Shown: positions 63,361 through 64,000 of the stretch, in pieces
Position numbering within the stretch: the stretch's first letter is position 1
Layout: each line of letters opens with the position of its first letter
From: Sphingobium baderi
GTDB taxonomy: Bacteria; Pseudomonadota; Alphaproteobacteria; Sphingomonadales; Sphingomonadaceae
Direction of reading: 5' to 3'
NCBI RefSeq assembly: GCF_001456115.1
Contig: NZ_CP013265.1
Span: 165,717-229,716 of the forward strand
Length of the DNA: 64,000 nt
Program-made: the position numbers and the translations under genes
Notes under the pieces: generated by a model
What the model was told of the DNA's origin: nothing
What the model saw: the letters and a program-made list of their open reading frames with translations, nothing else
The model's database searches: none

Positions 63361-63415
63361 GCCACGCCACCTTCCAAAAGGTGCCGGCGAAGCTGCTACT
63401 TCGCCGGCAGTCGGG

Positions 63416-63736
63416 TCAGATCGTGGCGGTGACGGTCGAGGTGACGATCGGGATGCCGGTGCCGGCGCCGACGCCGACGCCGACCGGGATCGCGACCTGG
63501 CCGAGGCTGAAACGGCCCGAAGCAAGACCGACGATACCGCCCGCAAGCGAGAGCACCGTGATGATCTTGCCGCCCGAACCTTCGAGGAAGCCGGTGAACT
63601 GAGTCAGCGCGGTGTCGAAGGTGGTGTCGGCGCCGGCGAATGCCGGGCCGGCGAAAGCAACGGCAGCAGCGGCGAGGCCGATGACTGCAGCTGCGGTGGC
63701 TTCACGGCTCACGCCGCGGTTGAGCAGGGTCTTCAT
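63416..63736 (-). CDS. traA: TraA, F-type pilin precursor
   Basis: A 106-residue prepilin. AAGGAGA precedes the ATG at 63736. A long leader (about 1-34, AAAVIGLAAAAVAFAGPAFA) is followed by a mature pilin of about 70 residues with two hydrophobic helices (GGKIITVLSLAGGIVGLA and QVAIPVGVGVGAGTGIPIV) joined by a small basic loop, the normal pilin plan. First gene of the transfer operon. Confidence 0.9.
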   Translation of the reverse strand: MKTLLNRGVSREATAAAVIGLAAAAVAFAGPAFAGADTTFDTALTQFTGFLEGSGGKIITVLSLAGGIVGLASGRFSLGQVAIPVGVGVGAGTGIPIVTSTVTATI

Positions 63737-63880
63737 ATAAGAGTCTCCTTCAATCGAGCGCATTTCAGCGCGCCCAAGAGAAGGCTGGCGAACACCTCAC
63801 CGCACCGACAAGCCGGAAAAGCAGGAACATGCTTGGGGACTGGACGTTCTTTTCCGACAAGGCCGAAATGACCCTCCGAA

Positions 63881-64000
63881 TCGCCCCCCTGGTCCCATAT
63901 CGGGGACTGCTGTCCTGCTACCGGGACCGCTGTCCCCCATTCAGGACGGCTGTCCTGCTACCGGGACCACGGTCCCAACTCCGGGACCACGGTCCTGCTA
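63881..64000. repeat. 20-bp tandem repeat array upstream of traA
   Basis: Units begin every 20 bases at 63881 (half conserved), 63901, 63921, 63941, 63961 and 63981, and the array reaches the window edge. In the last five units GGAC at positions 4-7, C at 10 and GTCC at 12-15 are invariant, so every unit carries a GGAC/GTCC dyad. The last two units share 15 identical leading bases, CCGGGACCACGGTCC. Iteron-like, or an operator array for the transfer operon. The 63737-63880 stretch presumably holds the traA promoter, but no clear one was seen. Confidence 0.85.

Noticed and set aside
1..64000. CRISPR arrays, rRNA and tRNA genes
   Set aside because: No spacer-repeat pattern and no tRNA- or rRNA-like sequence was noticed; the 20-bp array at the right edge has no spacers.

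Overview
The window looks like part of a conjugative megaplasmid of a sphingomonad-type alphaproteobacterium (Sphingobium, Novosphingobium or Sphingomonas). The support is uniformly high GC, a perfect alphaproteobacterial LexA box (GTTC-N7-GTTC) in front of umuDC, a complete IS6100, a polyhydroxyalkanoate gene cluster, FixLJ-type signalling and a long F-type conjugation operon. No rRNA, tRNA or CRISPR array was seen, and no relaxase, coupling protein, replication initiator or partition gene lies in the window.

Left part (1-10.8 kb): the end of a haem-PAS FixL-type kinase with its FixJ regulator and a stand-alone receiver. Convergent to these is a minus-strand copper/redox unit (aldehyde dehydrogenase, zinc alcohol dehydrogenase, multicopper oxidase CopA, outer-membrane CopB, MFS exporter), then small secreted proteins, two of them rich in Met and His. 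A 15-base motif recurs upstream of the operon and of both Met/His-rich genes and may be a shared copper-responsive site.

Middle part (11-32 kb): an exact 880-bp IS6100 cuts off a MaoC-phosphotransacetylase gene that ends a minus-strand PHA operon (SDR, phaB, phaA, lptB-like, phaC, pta'). Next come a peroxide/electrophile-stress group (ohr, ohrR, DUF4126-like, GST, type II NADH dehydrogenase), a TetR regulator, a second phaB, a phasin, and an export system (NodT-type lipoprotein, HlyD-type adaptor, fused double-ATPase/permease, second permease).

Mobile island (32.2-39.5 kb): nested elements bounded by truncated genes on both sides (a SIMPL-domain gene and a serine hydrolase). A Tn3-family unit (frameshifted tnpA, res region, resolvase, and a glycerophosphotransferase-like cargo gene coupled to the resolvase) has a related but distinct IS110-family element lying against each terminal repeat. 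The right-hand one is itself cut by an IS3-like remnant.

Right part (41.8-64 kb): SOS-controlled umuDC, in which UmuD carries Arg where the catalytic Lys should be, then a near-gapless minus-strand F-type type IV secretion operon reading traA-L-E-K-B-dsbC-V-C-orf-trbI-S26 peptidase-W-orf-U-trbC-N-orf-F-H-G, followed by a small same-strand membrane ORF in the position of an entry-exclusion gene. Upstream of traA the window ends inside an array of exact 20-bp repeats, each with a GGAC/GTCC dyad.
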